From an uncultured Eggerthellaceae bacterium (GTDB taxonomy: Bacteria > Actinomycetota > Coriobacteriia > Coriobacteriales > Eggerthellaceae): a stretch of DNA of 12,441 nt. Shown in pieces: positions 1 to 6,796 of this stretch. Below the pieces are notes generated by a model, which did not search any database, was not told the DNA's origin, and saw only the letters and a list, made by a program, of their open reading frames with translations. The position numbers and the translations under genes are program-made. Position 1 is the stretch's first letter, and every line of letters starts with the position of its first letter. The stretch spans positions 1 to 12,441 of the forward strand of contig CANRPV010000028.1 in the NCBI GenBank assembly GCA_947632575.1. Direction: 5' to 3'.

Positions 1-506
1 ATGCAGATATCCGTTTGGTAGTAGATTCCGCCGAACTCGTTACGGGTAATGGCGCCGGTGGGGCAAGCCTCATGACAAGGGGATTCCTTGCAGTGCTTGC
101 ACTGGTCCGACATGAAAAGCCACTGGTCGACCTTGGGTTCTTTGAGCAGCGCCTCTAAAGTATCCGGGGCGGGGCGCTCCACCTCGTTTTCTTCGGGGAA
201 GCGCTCGATGAACTTGACGTGGCGCCAATTCTCGCAGCTGAGGTCCGAGGTGTTGTCATAGCTGTCGCCCGACCAATGGATGTGAGTGGACTTCAGCTGA
301 TTCCACTGCTTGCACGCCACCTCGCATGACTTGCAGCCGTTGCAGATGGACGTGTCGGTGAAAAAGGCGTATTCGGTCTGATCCTTGAGAGGTTCGCCTC
401 GCTTGAGCAGGGCGTAGATAGGATCGATATGATGGTTCTTGGTCGGTTCGCCCTTCGGATAGGTCTTTTTCTCGAGGTCGAATATGTGCTTGGGATCCTG
501 AGCCAT
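1..506 (-). CDS. fdnH: Formate dehydrogenase iron-sulfur (beta) subunit, partial
   Basis: Electron-transfer subunit that carries electrons from the formate dehydrogenase catalytic subunit through four [4Fe-4S] clusters toward a membrane or soluble acceptor. 168 codons are visible; the 3' end lies beyond the left edge. The first ferredoxin motif is C55-x2-C58-x2-C61-x3-C65, and the second is C136-x2-C139-x4-C144-x3-C148-P. A third motif is just starting at C168 when the window ends. The stretch YDNTSDLSCENW (83-94) closely matches the same place in E. coli FdnH as I remember it. The ATG (504-506) lies 1 bp after the stop of the catalytic subunit, and the AGGA within that gene's last codons serves as ribosome site, so the two are translationally coupled. 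Whether it ends in a transmembrane anchor, as FdnH does, cannot be seen here. Confidence 0.96.
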   Translation of the reverse strand, partial: MAQDPKHIFDLEKKTYPKGEPTKNHHIDPIYALLKRGEPLKDQTEYAFFTDTSICNGCKSCEVACKQWNQLKSTHIHWSGDSYDNTSDLSCENWRHVKFIERFPEENEVERPAPDTLEALLKEPKVDQWLFMSDQCKHCKESPCHEACPTGAITRNEFGGIYYQTDIC

Positions 507-507
507 C

Positions 508-3500
508 TTAATTCCTCGATTCTGGCTGAGCAGCCCATGGAGTGTCGGGTACATCCTCATCGAAAACTTCGGAATAGGACAACTTGAGCGGCTTGAGATC
601 CTGGAGATTCTCCGGGTCTGCTTTGGAGATCCTCACGGTAAAGCCTTTGGATGCGGGGATCATGCCGTCGGGAGACATGACCGCGGGCGAAAGGTCGTTC
701 GTGATCGCCGAGACCATAAGGCCCTTGTATCCCGAGGTGTCGATCATGCCGGCGATGCTGCCGGGCTTGCCGTAGACCTCGCCGATGCGTAGACGAGGTG
801 TGACCAGAGCGCGCACCTGAATCTTGGTGCGGAAGCTCTCGACGGTGACATAATCGCCGCTCTTGACGCCGATCTCCTCGGCGTGTTCGGGAGAGATCTC
901 GATGAAGGTCTCAGGCTGCAGAGCCACAAGCCACGGAGTATGGCGGGTTTGGGCGCCGGTCAGCCAGTGCTCGACGATGTGATAAGTGGTGAGCACGGTG
1001 GGGTAATGGCTGTTGCCGGGGGGAGAAATGGCGTTTTCGGGATCGTTTACCACCAGCAAGCCCGGGTCGCGGGTCTGTTCCCAGAGATGGGTCAGGTAAG
1101 GTGATTCGGTGGTCTCATAATGGACCGGCATGGGGCCCTCTTTGATGCCGTAGGGCACGAATAACCAGGCCTTACCGTCGGTGTGTACGGTGAATGGCTC
1201 GGTGCCGGAAAGTGCTGCGTCGCCTTTCGCGCCTGGCTCGGGGACGTAATAAGGCGGCTTTGTCGCGTTGAAATTCGGCTTGTCAAAGCCCACCCAACGG
1301 CCTGCGTCCTCATCCCACCAGATCAGCTTCTTGCGATCCGACCACGGAGTGCCGTCCGGTTTCGCGGAGCAGCGATTGTACAGGATGCGGGAATTGGTCG
1401 GCCATGCGTAGCGGTAATCGAGGAACATGGATCCGTTGTTGATATCGCCCGGTTCCACGCGGCGCATGAGATTTTCCCCGTCAGGGCCGAGGATACCCGA
1501 AAGCAAGCGACAACCGCAGATGGTGCTGCCGTCATCTTTGAGGGTGCCGGCTCCTTGGCAAAGCTCGCCGGTCTTGAGGTTGTAGCCGTTCATCTCGCGA
1601 ACGACCTTATACATGTCAGGTTCACCGGGAACCTCGTCAAGGCCGAGTTCCTTTTCGGGATCGGTGGGACCATCGCTCGTGTAATCCCAGGTGAGAGCTC
1701 TCATACCGTCGTCTCGACTGAGATTGGTGCCGGCCGCGAATTCCTTGAATTTAAGGCCTAATTGATAGACCCACCAGGCGTCCGATCGACATGAGTCCGG
1801 AGCTTCCTTGATGCGATCATGCCACTGGAGGAGACGTTCAGTGTTAGTGGCCGATCCATCCTTCTCAAGACTTGTGCAAGCGGGGAGATAAAACACCTCT
1901 GTCATGCATTCTTCGGGAGCCTCTTTCATGGTGGGATCGGCATACCAGACCGATGCCGTTTCGTTCTCGAAGAGGTCGCAGACCACAAGCCATTTCAGCT
2001 TGCGGATGGAATCACGACTCCATCCGGTGTTGGGATTTGACCCGGCGATGTTTTGCCCGAAAACCAGAAGACCTTCCACCTCTTCGCGCATCATGCGCTC
2101 AACGGTAGCGGTAAAGGAGTGGTTGCCGTCAAGCTTGGGGAGCCACTGGTAGCCGTATTCGTTTTCGGCGGTGGCTGCATCGCCATACCAGGCCTTAAGC
2201 AGGCTGACCATGTAGTTGGGAAGTGATGCCCAAGCGCCGCGTTCAGTCTCAAGTTTCCACATGCCGTCTTGTTTGTCACGGGCGCTGCCATAGGCATGAC
2301 CGTTTTTGAGATAGTCGGCCAAGGTGGCGTTGCCCTCGTTGGCTTCAGGTTGCGGAATGTAGTTAGGCAGTTGGTTGAAGAGAGTCGGCACGTCGGTGGC
2401 GCCCTGGACATTTGAGTGTCCGCGGAGGGCTAAGATGCCGCCGCCGGGGCGACCAATATTGCCAAGTAGGAGTTGAAGAATAGCCGCGGTGCGGATGATC
2501 TGAGTGCCACTGCTGTGCTGAGTAAATCCGGTGGCATAGCAAAATGCGGTGGTACGATCCGGGCCGGAGTTCTGGCCCATGAGCTCGGCCACCTTGATGA
2601 CGTCAGCGGGACGGCATCCGCAGATTTCCGCCACTACCTCAGGGGTGTAATAGCTCATCTGCTTCTTCAGGAGCTGGAAGACGCAGTGGGGATCCTGCAA
2701 GGTCATATCCACCTTCGGCGCTCCGCGGGAGCCGTCGGGATTGATCTCATATTGGTAATCCCAGGAGTCGGGTTCCTTGGAATAGGAGTGGGTCTCCTCG
2801 TCCCAGCCATTGAATAGACCTGTGACATCATCGAAATGGAAGCGGGGGTCGATGAGCGTGGCCGCATTCGTGTAGTTGAGCACGTAGTCTTTAAACCACA
2901 GATCATGCTCGATGATGTAGTTGATCAGGCCACCAAGGAAGGCGATATCGGTGCCAGAGCGAGAGTGGACGTGGTGGTCGCAGGCGGCGCTGGTGCGCGT
3001 GTAGCGAGGATCCACATGAATGGTGATCGCTCCGCGGCGCTTAGCCTCCATAGGCCAATAGAAGGCCACCGGATGGGCTTCGGCCATATTGGAGCCCATG
3101 ATTAGGATGCAGTCGCTGTTCACCAGGTCCCGCGGGGGATTGGTGCAGGCGCCAAAGCCGAAGGTCGGCGCTAGGGCTGTGACGGTGGTGGAGTGGCAAT
3201 ACCGGGCCGAGTTTTCCACCGGTAGGATGCCGAGTCCGCCAGAGAACAGCTTGCGAAATAGGTAGCACTCTTCGTTGTCATTGGCGGAACCGCCGATAAA
3301 AGACACATTGGCCACATTGTTGACCAAAAGACCGTCATCGTTTTTCTCGACGAAGCCGCGATTGCGCGAGTCCCAGACCCGCTTTGCCACTTCTTCGACG
3401 ATCCAGTCTAAGCTGACCTCTTCCCAGTGATCAGAGCCGGGAGCTCGATACATGGGCTTTGTGAAGCGGTAGGGATTTTCGTTCAGAGCGAAAGTCGAAG

Positions 3501-3702
3501 CACCCTTTGGGCACTGGCGACCTTCGTTAACCGGGCTTCGAGGATCGCCCTCGACGTCGATCAGTTGCTTATCTTTAAAGAAGGCTAGTTGCGAACAACC
3601 TACGGCGCAATACTGACAAAGCGTATTGCCGTGCTTAGCTCCTCTTAAGCGCGTGGATTTAAATTCCGTCCTTGGGCTGAGAACATCTTTGAGATTCGCC
3701 AT
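508..3702 (-). CDS. fdnG: Formate dehydrogenase catalytic (alpha) subunit, Cys type, FdnG family
   Basis: Molybdenum or tungsten bis-MGD enzyme of the DMSO-reductase superfamily that oxidises formate to CO2 (or the reverse). The 1064 residues are slightly longer than E. coli FdnG (about 1015). An N-terminal [4Fe-4S] site is C29-x2-C32-x3-C36 with C64, followed by the conserved Lys66. The metal-ligand position is Cys169-His170 in ARYCHSTTVTALAPTFGFGA, where FdnG has selenocysteine; the codon is TGC. The segment DRTTAFCYATGFTQH and the RGHSNVQG loop follow FdnG closely. The C-terminal cofactor-binding domain lies at roughly 895-1030. The start is fixed by an AGAGGTAGG ribosome site and by an in-frame TAG two codons upstream of the ATG. 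The protein therefore has no Tat signal, unlike FdnG. It is first in an operon with the iron-sulfur subunit and divergent from the oxidoreductase at 4088. Confidence 0.97.
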   Translation of the reverse strand: MANLKDVLSPRTEFKSTRLRGAKHGNTLCQYCAVGCSQLAFFKDKQLIDVEGDPRSPVNEGRQCPKGASTFALNENPYRFTKPMYRAPGSDHWEEVSLDWIVEEVAKRVWDSRNRGFVEKNDDGLLVNNVANVSFIGGSANDNEECYLFRKLFSGGLGILPVENSARYCHSTTVTALAPTFGFGACTNPPRDLVNSDCILIMGSNMAEAHPVAFYWPMEAKRRGAITIHVDPRYTRTSAACDHHVHSRSGTDIAFLGGLINYIIEHDLWFKDYVLNYTNAATLIDPRFHFDDVTGLFNGWDEETHSYSKEPDSWDYQYEINPDGSRGAPKVDMTLQDPHCVFQLLKKQMSYYTPEVVAEICGCRPADVIKVAELMGQNSGPDRTTAFCYATGFTQHSSGTQIIRTAAILQLLLGNIGRPGGGILALRGHSNVQGATDVPTLFNQLPNYIPQPEANEGNATLADYLKNGHAYGSARDKQDGMWKLETERGAWASLPNYMVSLLKAWYGDAATAENEYGYQWLPKLDGNHSFTATVERMMREEVEGLLVFGQNIAGSNPNTGWSRDSIRKLKWLVVCDLFENETASVWYADPTMKEAPEECMTEVFYLPACTSLEKDGSATNTERLLQWHDRIKEAPDSCRSDAWWVYQLGLKFKEFAAGTNLSRDDGMRALTWDYTSDGPTDPEKELGLDEVPGEPDMYKVVREMNGYNLKTGELCQGAGTLKDDGSTICGCRLLSGILGPDGENLMRRVEPGDINNGSMFLDYRYAWPTNSRILYNRCSAKPDGTPWSDRKKLIWWDEDAGRWVGFDKPNFNATKPPYYVPEPGAKGDAALSGTEPFTVHTDGKAWLFVPYGIKEGPMPVHYETTESPYLTHLWEQTRDPGLLVVNDPENAISPPGNSHYPTVLTTYHIVEHWLTGAQTRHTPWLVALQPETFIEISPEHAEEIGVKSGDYVTVESFRTKIQVRALVTPRLRIGEVYGKPGSIAGMIDTSGYKGLMVSAITNDLSPAVMSPDGMIPASKGFTVRISKADPENLQDLKPLKLSYSEVFDEDVPDTPWAAQPESRN

Positions 3703-3704
3703 GG

Positions 3705-3728
3705 CCTACCTCTGTCCCTACCTCTTGT
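3705..3728 (-). repeat. Tandem 12-bp duplication carrying the Shine-Dalgarno of the formate dehydrogenase gene
   Basis: Two adjacent 12-bp units agree at 10 of 12 positions. Each contains AGAGGTAGG on the minus strand (3705-3713 and 3717-3725). The copy nearer the ATG is well placed as the ribosome site and supports the start at 3702. The upstream copy may be a standby site or simply the product of a local duplication. Confidence 0.75.
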
Positions 3729-3990
3729 CTGTTCGCTGGCACTGGGCTGGCATGAACAAAACTTTTTGCTCCCCAACTCTGTTTCAGAGCTGCTCAAAAG
3801 CTCCGTTAGATTATTCCAGTGCGATGCTAAAAGGATAAGCGAATTACTCAAATTCTCCTTTAAAAGCCGCAAGCGTTGGTTAAAAGTTACCTTCCAGCGT
3901 CACTTATGTGCCGAAACGGTCATTCAAGAACTCTTGTTTTACACTAACGATGCTCAAAGATCCTGATTGGGGAAGAGAACAAATGCTTTA

Positions 3991-4051
3991 GAGAGCAGAT
4001 GCATCCAGCGATTCTGTTTGGATAGCAGACCTAATTAGGAAAGAGAGCAGA
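3991..4051 (+). repeat. Three direct 9-mers GAGAGCAGA upstream of the oxidoreductase
   Basis: Copies lie at 3991-3999 (GAGAGCAGA), 4021-4029 (GATAGCAGA) and 4043-4051 (GAGAGCAGA), all on the plus strand. They are spaced by 30 and 22 bp, near three and two helical turns, and end 36 bp before the ATG at 4088. This could be an operator for a direct-repeat-binding regulator, but that is inference from the spacing alone. Confidence 0.4.
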
Positions 4052-4087
4052 CAAGATTATCCGTACGAGCGGGAAGCGAGTTGCCCC

Positions 4088-4897
4088 ATGACTGAAACTA
4101 AGACTGGCAAGAAAAAGGTAGCGATCGTCGGGGCTGGCACTGCTGGACTGGAAGCGGCGAAGGTCGCAGCTGAGCGCGGCTTTGATGTCGTGGTGTATGA
4201 GAAGTCTGACCGTATCGGCGGTCAAGTCAATCTCGCCTCGGTTCCTCCTCGCAAATCCGAACTGATGCGTCGCATTACCACCTATGGAGAAGAGCTTCCT
4301 AAGCTGGGGGTTCGTATTGAACTCAACCATCCCGCGCAGATCGATGAGCTTAATCAGGCTGATGCGGTCATCATCGCTACCGGCTCAAAAAATACGATCA
4401 TTCCCGTTCCCGGCCATGATGGGCCAAATGTGGTCTCGGCGTGGGACCTTCTGGACGGCAAAAAGACCGTTAAGGGATCGGTGGTGGTAATTGGTGGCGG
4501 GCTTGTCGGTGTGGAGACAGCTGAGTATTTGTTGGAAAAAGGCTGTTCGGTTGCCGTGGTCGAGATGATGGATCAGATAGCTCCAAGCCTCGATCCGAAG
4601 TTGCGTCCCTATATTCTCAAGCAGTTCGAGGAAAGCGACGTCAAACAATACGTTCACACTCGTTTGAGCTCCATTGACGCGAAAGGTGTTCACGCCGTAG
4701 ACACCCAAACGAATGCTGAGATCTATCTTCCCTGTGATTACGTGGTGATGGCGGTGGGATCAACGCCGACGCCTTTGGATGTCACCGGCATCAAGGTACC
4801 GGTGAGCTATGCGGGTGATTGCGCACCAGATCGTACCCATAGCATCGCCGAAGCGATGGTCAGTGGTGCGAAAGCGGCCAAAGCCCTCGATCTCTGA
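4088..4897 (+). CDS. Stand-alone FAD/NAD(P)-binding oxidoreductase module (C-terminal half of FadH/enoate-reductase type enzymes)
   Basis: A 269-residue pyridine nucleotide-disulfide oxidoreductase fold. The FAD-binding GAGTAG (15-20) ends with E38, and DRIGGQVNLASVPPRK (41-56) follows. IATGS (96-100) and the NAD(P)-binding GGGLVG (136-141, acidic E159) come next, and the late FAD motif YAGDC (241-245) is followed by the HSIAEAM helix. This is the arrangement seen in the C-terminal half of 2,4-dienoyl-CoA reductase and 2-enoate reductase. Here the N-terminal old-yellow-enzyme barrel with FMN and its [4Fe-4S] cluster is missing altogether. The upstream frame opens only at 3992 and has no other ATG, so the barrel is not simply mis-started. 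The ribosome site is weak. It may pass electrons from NAD(P)H to a partner encoded elsewhere; substrate unknown. It is co-directional with the galactosidase 45 bp downstream. Confidence 0.9.
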   Translation: MTETKTGKKKVAIVGAGTAGLEAAKVAAERGFDVVVYEKSDRIGGQVNLASVPPRKSELMRRITTYGEELPKLGVRIELNHPAQIDELNQADAVIIATGSKNTIIPVPGHDGPNVVSAWDLLDGKKTVKGSVVVIGGGLVGVETAEYLLEKGCSVAVVEMMDQIAPSLDPKLRPYILKQFEESDVKQYVHTRLSSIDAKGVHAVDTQTNAEIYLPCDYVVMAVGSTPTPLDVTGIKVPVSYAGDCAPDRTHSIAEAMVSGAKAAKALDL

Positions 4898-4942
4898 TCT
4901 TGCATTGGTAACAAGGATGAGCATATTAACGAGGACAAGCAT

Positions 4943-6721
4943 ATGACGACACTTCGGTGGTCCATACGAGTTCAGGAACAGGCTCATGGTCAGGGGCAGA
5001 CTCATGGGGAGGACCCCAAAGCTTCGGATAAGATTGAGAGGTCCGAGAGGTTCGAGAGGCCAGAGAGGCCCGGGAAGTCCGGTAAAGTTGAGAGGTCTGA
5101 GAAGTCTGATAAGCTTGATAAGACCGAGAAGCATGAGAAGCTTGAGATCCATACGCTTCGCGGCACCGTCGATATCCCATCGGAGGGTGGCAAACTTCTT
5201 CTGAACGTCGATTTGCCCAAAGGCTCGCTTCGTAGCGTGAAGGCCCAGGTAAATTGGACCATCGACGGCGACGAAGAGGTCTTCATGAACGGTTATCAGT
5301 CATGGAGCTACTGTCCAGAGTATGGTAAATACCAAAAGATCAAAGGCGTTAACGGCGTTCCTCGGTATCTGCAGGACAAGTATCATTTCGATCGCTTCGG
5401 AGATTTTCATTTCGGGCTTGACCCTAATCGCTGGGGCGTTAATCATGGCTTTTCCTACTGCTATTTCCGCCTAGGCTCCCATTTTCGTCTGATAGCTTCT
5501 CTTGACGAGGCGCCTGGCTACACGCTTTTCCGCTATGACAGCATCCGTGGAAAACTGACCATTTCCCGCGATTGCCGCGGACTAGATTGCGGCGGTTCCT
5601 ATCCAGCACTCGAGCTCTTTTTCGCTGAGGGCGAGGAGCAGGAGGTCTTCGACCAATGGTTTGAGGCCTTAGGGATTCCCAAGCCCCGGGCAAAGAGGAT
5701 CAAGGGTTATACCAGCTGGTATAACCTTTTCGAGGACATCTCAGAACTGAGCATCCGCGCCGATCTGGATGGCTGCGCCCAGTTTTTGGATCCGGGTGAT
5801 CTCTTCCAGATCGATGATGGCTGGGAAGCCGAAGTGGGGGATTGGCTTGAGCCCGATTGGCGTAAGTTCCCGAGCGGTATGAAAGCACTTGCCGATGCCA
5901 TTCATCAGAAGGGATTCATGGCGGGCATTTGGCTTGCTCCCTTTGTTTGCGATAGAACATCGAATCTTTATCAAGAACATCCCGATTGGCTATTGCGAGT
6001 GAACGGCGAACCTTGGAATTGTGGCGGCAAGGAGTCGCACTTTTATTCCCTTGATGTGGAAAACCCTGAGGTTAAAGACTATCTCAGCCAGGTGTTTGAC
6101 AAGGTCTTTAACCAGTGGGGATACGATCTTGTGAAACTTGACTATCTCTTTGGCGTGGCTCCGGTTGGAGGCTCTGATCGAAGTCGGGCGGCAAGGATGA
6201 TAGATGCCCTCGATTTCGTGCGAGAGCTTTGTGGCGATAAGCTGATTCTGGCTTGCGGTGTGCCCCTGATGCCGGCTTTTGGCCGGGTGGATTACTGCCG
6301 TGTGGGCTGCGATGTGAGCTTGGACTGGGAAGATAAATGGTATCTCCGCCATTTGCACCGAGAGCGCACCTCAACGAGGCTTTCCGTGGGCAACACCATC
6401 TTCCGACGTCAGCTTGATGGCAGAGCGTTCCTCAACGATCCCGACGTTATCTTTCTTCGTGAGGAAAACATCGCTCTCACCCATGAGCAGCGGGCACGAC
6501 TTGCCATGATCGACGCTCTTCTCGGCAGCGTGCTTTTGACCTCCGATGAAACCGGAAAATACAACTTCGCTCAAAGAGATCGCTTCCGTGCTTTAGCCCT
6601 GTTGCAGCAGGCTGAAGATGTGCGCGTCGTGGACGATCCGCGCAAGGGCGGTCTACTCATCCGCTATAAGATGGATGGTGCGGAGCAGTACCTCACCATC
6701 CCTAAAGCGTGGTATCAATAA
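4943..6721 (+). CDS. Alpha-galactosidase-like glycoside hydrolase (GH36, clan GH-D), cytosolic
   Basis: 592 residues, no signal peptide. It is expected to cleave alpha-galactosides such as melibiose or raffinose-type sugars inside the cell. The beta-sandwich region contains NGYQSWSY (116-123), typical of bacterial GH36-like enzymes. The barrel starts near KGYTSWYN (254-261) and holds IDDGW (290-294), the substrate-pocket motif. It also has LVKLDY (396-401), with Asp400 as predicted nucleophile, and CRVGCD (452-457), with Asp457 as candidate acid/base. At under 600 residues it is shorter than classical GH36 enzymes (about 720-750). Residues 29-67 are a [E/D/G]-[R/K]-x triplet repeat (13 copies), likely a disordered charged N-terminal tail. 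The ATG is preceded by ACGAGGA at good spacing. Exact substrate is unproven; an alpha-glucosidase-like or transferase activity within clan D remains possible. Confidence 0.92.
   Translation: MTTLRWSIRVQEQAHGQGQTHGEDPKASDKIERSERFERPERPGKSGKVERSEKSDKLDKTEKHEKLEIHTLRGTVDIPSEGGKLLLNVDLPKGSLRSVKAQVNWTIDGDEEVFMNGYQSWSYCPEYGKYQKIKGVNGVPRYLQDKYHFDRFGDFHFGLDPNRWGVNHGFSYCYFRLGSHFRLIASLDEAPGYTLFRYDSIRGKLTISRDCRGLDCGGSYPALELFFAEGEEQEVFDQWFEALGIPKPRAKRIKGYTSWYNLFEDISELSIRADLDGCAQFLDPGDLFQIDDGWEAEVGDWLEPDWRKFPSGMKALADAIHQKGFMAGIWLAPFVCDRTSNLYQEHPDWLLRVNGEPWNCGGKESHFYSLDVENPEVKDYLSQVFDKVFNQWGYDLVKLDYLFGVAPVGGSDRSRAARMIDALDFVRELCGDKLILACGVPLMPAFGRVDYCRVGCDVSLDWEDKWYLRHLHRERTSTRLSVGNTIFRRQLDGRAFLNDPDVIFLREENIALTHEQRARLAMIDALLGSVLLTSDETGKYNFAQRDRFRALALLQQAEDVRVVDDPRKGGLLIRYKMDGAEQYLTIPKAWYQ
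5027..5143 (+). repeat. 13 tandem 9-bp units inside the alpha-galactosidase 5' end
   Basis: The unit has the pattern GAR-ARG-NNN and encodes Glu/Asp/Gly - Arg/Lys - any residue: DKI, ERS, ERF, ERP, ERP, GKS, GKV, ERS, EKS, DKL, DKT, EKH, EKL. The coding strand is very purine-rich here. Because the unit is three codons long, gain or loss of copies keeps the frame. Confidence 0.92.
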
Positions 6722-6796
6722 ACGCCAAAATCTGTTCGTACCAATAAACAGTATCAATAAGGGTTGCGTACCAATAAACGGTATCAATAAGGATTA
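6712..6796 (+). repeat. GTAYCAATAA repeats and a 30-bp tandem duplication across a convergent gene junction
   Basis: Five copies of GTAYCAATAA lie at 6712-6721, 6738-6747, 6751-6760, 6768-6777 and 6781-6790. The last four form a 30-bp direct repeat (6737-6766 and 6767-6796, 27 of 30 identical). The first copy contains the last sense codons and stop of the galactosidase, and the final 3 bp of the second 30-bp unit are the stop codon of the convergent lipoprotein. Pairing of TACC with GGTA inside is too short for a terminator stem. Confidence 0.85.

Larger units (their letters stand above)
3703..4087. promoter_or_regulatory. Divergent intergenic region between formate dehydrogenase and oxidoreductase genes
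   Basis: 385 bp without a credible gene; the short open frames here lack ribosome sites and family features. It must hold the promoters for both flanking transcription units, but I could not place -35/-10 pairs with confidence. Visible structure: a duplicated Shine-Dalgarno next to the dehydrogenase start (3705-3728); small inverted repeats CTCTG-TTT-CAGAG (about 3776-3788), GAGCT-7 nt-AGCTC (3787-3803) and CAAGA-AC-TCTTG (3925-3936); and three 9-bp direct repeats on the oxidoreductase side (3991-4051). The region is more AT-rich than the flanking genes. Confidence 0.6.

Noticed and set aside
3196..3198. Selenocysteine codon in formate dehydrogenase
   Set aside because: The codon at the metal-ligand position is TGC (cysteine), and the whole frame is free of TGA.
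6722..6793. Bidirectional intrinsic terminator between the convergent genes
   Set aside because: The only self-pairing is about 4 bp, with no GC-rich stem and no T-run.
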